Shown here in pieces: positions 60,120 through 64,000 of a stretch of DNA of 64,000 nucleotides. Position 1 is the stretch's first letter. Each line of letters opens with the position of its first letter. Below the pieces are notes generated by a model, which was given only the letters and a program-made list of their open reading frames with translations, was not told the DNA's origin and did not search any database. The stretch spans positions 8,589,158-8,653,157 of the forward strand of contig NC_040027.1 in the NCBI RefSeq assembly GCF_000972845.2, in the 5' to 3' direction. The stretch is from Larimichthys crocea (lineage: Eukaryota; Chordata; Actinopteri; Sciaenidae). The translations under genes and the position numbers were made by a program.

Positions 60120-62635
60120 ACTTAAACTTTGACGAAACAGATCTGCTCTTCTCTGATGATTTACTGATCCAAGAATGTTCCAAGTCTCTGCAGAAAGTTT
60201 TTCATGATGGATTTAAATCCTAAAACCTGACGGTGCAGCACTATAGTGGAAAATGTAGGAATGATTCATGCACTCTCAAAATGAAGGATGGCATGCACAG
60301 ATAGACTAATGCATAATGTTTCTGGAGATGCAGCCTACATACAGACACAGGTACAAACACCATCTGTGACCTCCTCCAGAGAGTATAGGCGGGCGAGTGA
60401 AAAGGGGGACTATGTGTTGCAAACCCTGCCATATCTGTGATTGGTTTGGACTTAGATGGAATATTTTTTACAGATCATATGATCATATGTTTAGCAGAAA
60501 CACATGTGTTACAGCTCCCTTGCTTCAGCTGTTCTCACCAATGAATCATTTGGTTTAACCCACGTGTGTGCCATATGATATCGACATATAGCCTCCACAG
60601 TCCTTCTGGCCTGTCCTGGAAGGTCTGTAGAAATTCCAGCAACCCAGATTGAATGCATTCTGTGTCAGTGGCACAATGTCGCGTCACCCACGTCTGCACG
60701 TATGGTGTTTGATCACGGTTTGATCATGGGGTTCGATGACTGCAGGGCTTCCCCACAACATCAGCAGGCCATCATCTGGTACAACGTGTCTGTGCTAACA
60801 TGTTCCGGGTTATTCAGGCATTCCCAGAAATACTTTGCAGCACAGAAGTTCAATTTTCTTCCAGGATCCTGGACAGGACAAGACTGAACTCGTCCATCAA
60901 AGACACTATATCCGACTAGATTAGAGGTGATGTAATATTTTCTCTTCAGGTCAGTGGGAGTGACATGCGAGAAGCTTCAACAATAAAATCATAAATCATA
61001 AAAATGACACCTGTGGAGTCATAATAGCTATAAAGGGGAATACCCCGGCTGTCATTACTGACCACACATCTAACTGTAAATAGACAGAAAAAGGAAATTG
61101 CCTGCACTTCCCTTTCCCAGACAAAAACAATCTGTGATATATGATAATCTGTGAATAGTAAACAATTACTATTATTTTTTTATTTATTATTTTATTTCAG
61201 AAGGTAAACACCACGACTATCTAACAAGTATTAAACAGAAGTACTGTGGGAGACATGGTGTGCTGGCTGTTTAACAGTTTTGTGTAGGAGGTGCAATTGA
61301 AAATTCTACAAGGAAGGAGGTGCAGGATAAGAAACTACAGGGCTGCAACTTAAATACAGCGATCATGGTCACTGAACACGAAACACTGTTTTGCCATAAA
61401 CTGACTGAATGACAGAGGATGTTCGATGCCCTTTTATTTCACAAAGCTCTCTACAACTTGCTCTGAGCTCACAGTCCGGACGACCTCACAACCTGAGCTA
61501 ACAGCAGCTACAGTTGGCATCAGGGAATTCTGCAAAGGCAGAGGACCTCAGAGGGAAAACCAGAAAACATTTTCTCCATAAAAAAAAAGGATCCAGTTTC
61601 ACCAAAATCAGTGAAATAGTTGGTGGTGTGTGTGCTGTAAAACGTTAAGTACTAATAAATAAAAGTTTTATTAACAAATACATTTTTACAAAGTTGAATC
61701 TAATCTAAAACTAGTCTTTCTGTGTTGTATAAAAACAACTGAATCATGGCACACTGACCCATGAGAAAATGTGCAACGGTGTGAAAACCACTGTGTCACT
61801 CAAGTATTAAAATATGAAGGTCATTAATTGTGTCTATTTTTAGTCAAGTATTAAAATATGAAGGTCATTAATTGTGTCTATTTTTAGTACTTCTGCCTCT
61901 CGGTCAATAAATCCACCCCAGGTGAACGACATTTTATTGTTTCTCAGAGGAAATGATGCAATAAAGTGTTTATTTTTGGAACAGCTGATGCACCTGTTTC
62001 ATCTGACAACATCGTATATTCAGCACCTTACTGGTGACCACGACTGAATAAACTGTACTCACCTTTCATTAATCTATGATTCACAGGGAGTGTTTGTTCA
62101 CGCAGAAGCCTGAGTCAACATGAATGAGCATTTATTCCTTGAAATGCTCTTCAGGGAAGCATTGAGAACAAACACGGCACTCTTCAGACTTATCATAACC
62201 CTCGTCAGACTGGCAGATCTTGACCTCGAATCAACACCAGAAATTATTCCAAATAATTAAGAAGACATTTTGACCTGTCACAGTGAGAAAAGCTCAAGTG
62301 TGAATAATGAAATTAATGATGGCTGAATTTCCTTTAGCTGCTTCATGGTCCTAGTATTATGCATGCTGGCTCACGGTCACACTGAAATGGCTTATTGAGA
62401 ATCTCTTAAGGATATTAGTAACACCTGAGCTTTTCCTACCATGTCAAGTCAAAACGTCTGCTGCTGCTTTTCTTACTTCTAGCATGAAAGAGGGCATATC
62501 TGGTGCCAGGAGACTCTGTGGGAAAGGACATGCAGCGTCTGCTAATATAAAAAAGGCTCATTCTAAAAAGGCAACAACACGTTTGGATTTACTGCTGAAT
62601 GTTCGAAGAGAACGTGAAATCTTCCAGTGAAGCGT
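60120..62635. other. spacer without recognised genes
   Basis: Only the 44-bp duplication (61801-61888) stands out. Confidence 0.45.
61801..61888. repeat. perfect 44-bp tandem duplication
   Basis: Units 61801-61844 and 61845-61888 are identical, implying a recent duplication. Confidence 0.95.
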
Positions 62636-62639
62636 GGCT

Positions 62640-63165
62640 GAAGCTGAATGGGGGTACTCGAAACAGAGGACTCGAATGCAGAGTACGGGAAAAAGCAGAT
62701 GTCTTTATTTCCTTAATGTCGGGCAACACCGGGGAAACAAAAAGTGCCTCACGATGAGGGATGATCAAAAAAGACACAAACTAAACTAGAACTACAAAAA
62801 GGCAAGGGTCAACAAAACAACAACAACAACAACAACAAAAAAAACACTTTCGAGGAACTAGGCGAAAAAACAAAAACTTGACTACAAGATGACTACAGAC
62901 TAGACTATGACGAGGGCTGGTGATCAGGACAATAGACCTGACATACAGGACAAAGGGAGACGCAGACTATAAACACATGGAGAGAAATGGGGAACAGGTG
63001 GACACAACCAGACTGGTGACACGTGAGGAACGGCAAGTGACCTGAAATGAAACAAAATAAAAGAGGAAGTCACAAAACAAACATGGAGACAGGACAAAAA
63101 CTCAACTAAACATGGAGACAGGACAAAAACTCAACTTGACATACCGGTGTGACACCAGGCTGTTT
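62640..63165. repeat. A-rich dispersed repeat
   Basis: Runs of 'gacaaaaacaactaaac'-type sequence, an (AAC)n tract at about 62815-62837, and a 'tgacataccggtgtgacacc' end fit a common fish non-coding repeat. Class not assigned. Confidence 0.5.
63079..63136. repeat. perfect 29-bp tandem duplication
   Basis: Units 63079-63107 and 63108-63136 are identical (aaacatggagacaggacaaa...). Confidence 0.95.
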
Positions 63166-63169
63166 ATTA

Positions 63170-64000
63170 GCAGATTTTTATAGAATTTGAACAGGTGAGT
63201 TCTGAATGGAAACAGAGAAACCCGTAAACATTTTTAACATAGGTTAATAGGTTAACATAGCGGCTTATGGAGGCCATTGAGGAATCCAGTGGTTGCTGAG
63301 ATATTTCAGTCTTGATCAAAGTGATAGACCGGTTGACCCACATTACATCCCTCTAACAATACAGCCAGCATGGCTGATAACCTGCAGCCTCACAGCAAAA
63401 CACCGGTGACTGATATTCTGACTGACCTGGATATGGATACATGGAAAGGAAAAGTCTACACAGTAAAACAGTCAAAACCTTTGTTTACATGACATTTTAG
63501 GAGAATTTATACAGAAGAGCAGGATTTTATTAACTAACATGAAATATTACTGCAATATTTAATTGCACAGTAAAACACTAATATTTTACAGTGTTTTATT
63601 GTAATATTTGGTAGTTTTTCACCGTGAAACATTTTAAAATATCGTATAAAGCGCCAACCGTATACATGAACAGTACTAATATCATTTTACTATAGTGTTA
63701 GAAAAGGTTATACCATATTTGTTATGGTAAAATCCTGGCAACTACAGCTTTTTTATCGTATTTATGCTACTATGAAAATTTTGCTTTGAAGACGATGTTG
63801 ACTTCTTCAAACAAAGTGACCCCTGTTTCCAGTTTAAAGAGTCTGTGACCTGCAATGACACAAAGACTGACTGACATATTAACTGACTCCATAAAAACAT
63901 GACCTGATCATGCTGCAATTAGATCATTTTAATTTTCAGCCACTTCACTATATGTTTAATAAGAGTCTTAATGACGACGCCAGACAAAACCAAGGGACGT
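63170..64000. other. right-edge sequence, nothing recognised
   Basis: AT-rich; no exon, RNA gene or named repeat seen. Confidence 0.45.

Overview
This is vertebrate nuclear DNA, almost certainly from a teleost fish. It is AT-rich and mostly non-coding, with small exons bounded by GT/AG splice sites, many CA/GT microsatellites, and fish-type dispersed repeats (hAT and Tigger-like DNA elements, a 5'-truncated LINE tail, a tRNA-derived SINE). No bacterial gene organisation is visible.

The recognisable genes are three R4-family RGS (regulator of G-protein signalling) genes, all on the minus strand, head-to-tail. (1) At the left edge, only the first coding exon (379-422) and promoter of an rgs5-like gene are present; the rest lies beyond base 1. 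(2) A compact five-exon rgs16-like gene (18981 down to 17841, 188 aa) has its own TATA/CCAAT promoter. (3) A four-coding-exon rgs8 gene (42182 down to 35381, 174 aa) has larger introns. The exon sizes 44/84/62/167/210 and 101/62/167/195 nt, with matching phases, follow the R4 layout. R4 RGS proteins are GTPase-activating proteins for Gi/o and Gq alpha subunits, so the window is a local cluster of G-protein 'off-switch' genes. The rgs5-like and rgs16-like promoters share a 12-nt CCAAT-box block and a TATAAAA box about 115 bp before the ATG, which fits tandem duplication.

Layout: 1-590 rgs5-like exon 1 and promoter; 590-17270 gene-poor spacer with eroded repeats; 17279-19184 rgs16-like gene and promoter; 19190-24100 spacer with an unusual density of plus-strand exon-like reading frames that I cannot identify; 24150-24541 LINE tail; 27131-28685 hAT end, a short repeat and a roughly 1.1-kb internally duplicated repeat; 31410-32206 a hAT element with target-site duplication (TSD) and transposase remnant; 34498-35136 a second hAT-type element just past the rgs8 stop; 35381-42182 rgs8, with a 560-bp long-inverted-repeat element in an intron; 42200-64000 sequence upstream of rgs8, with microsatellites, a Tigger-type MITE, decayed transposons and a SINE, but no confident gene.

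I found no evidence of a wholly new biological system. The points most worth checking are the divergent residues at G-alpha contact positions in both RGS proteins, the paralogous promoters, the transposon that may supply the rgs8 poly(A) signal, the long inverted-repeat element with a clean TSD, and the unidentified plus-strand exon-like block.
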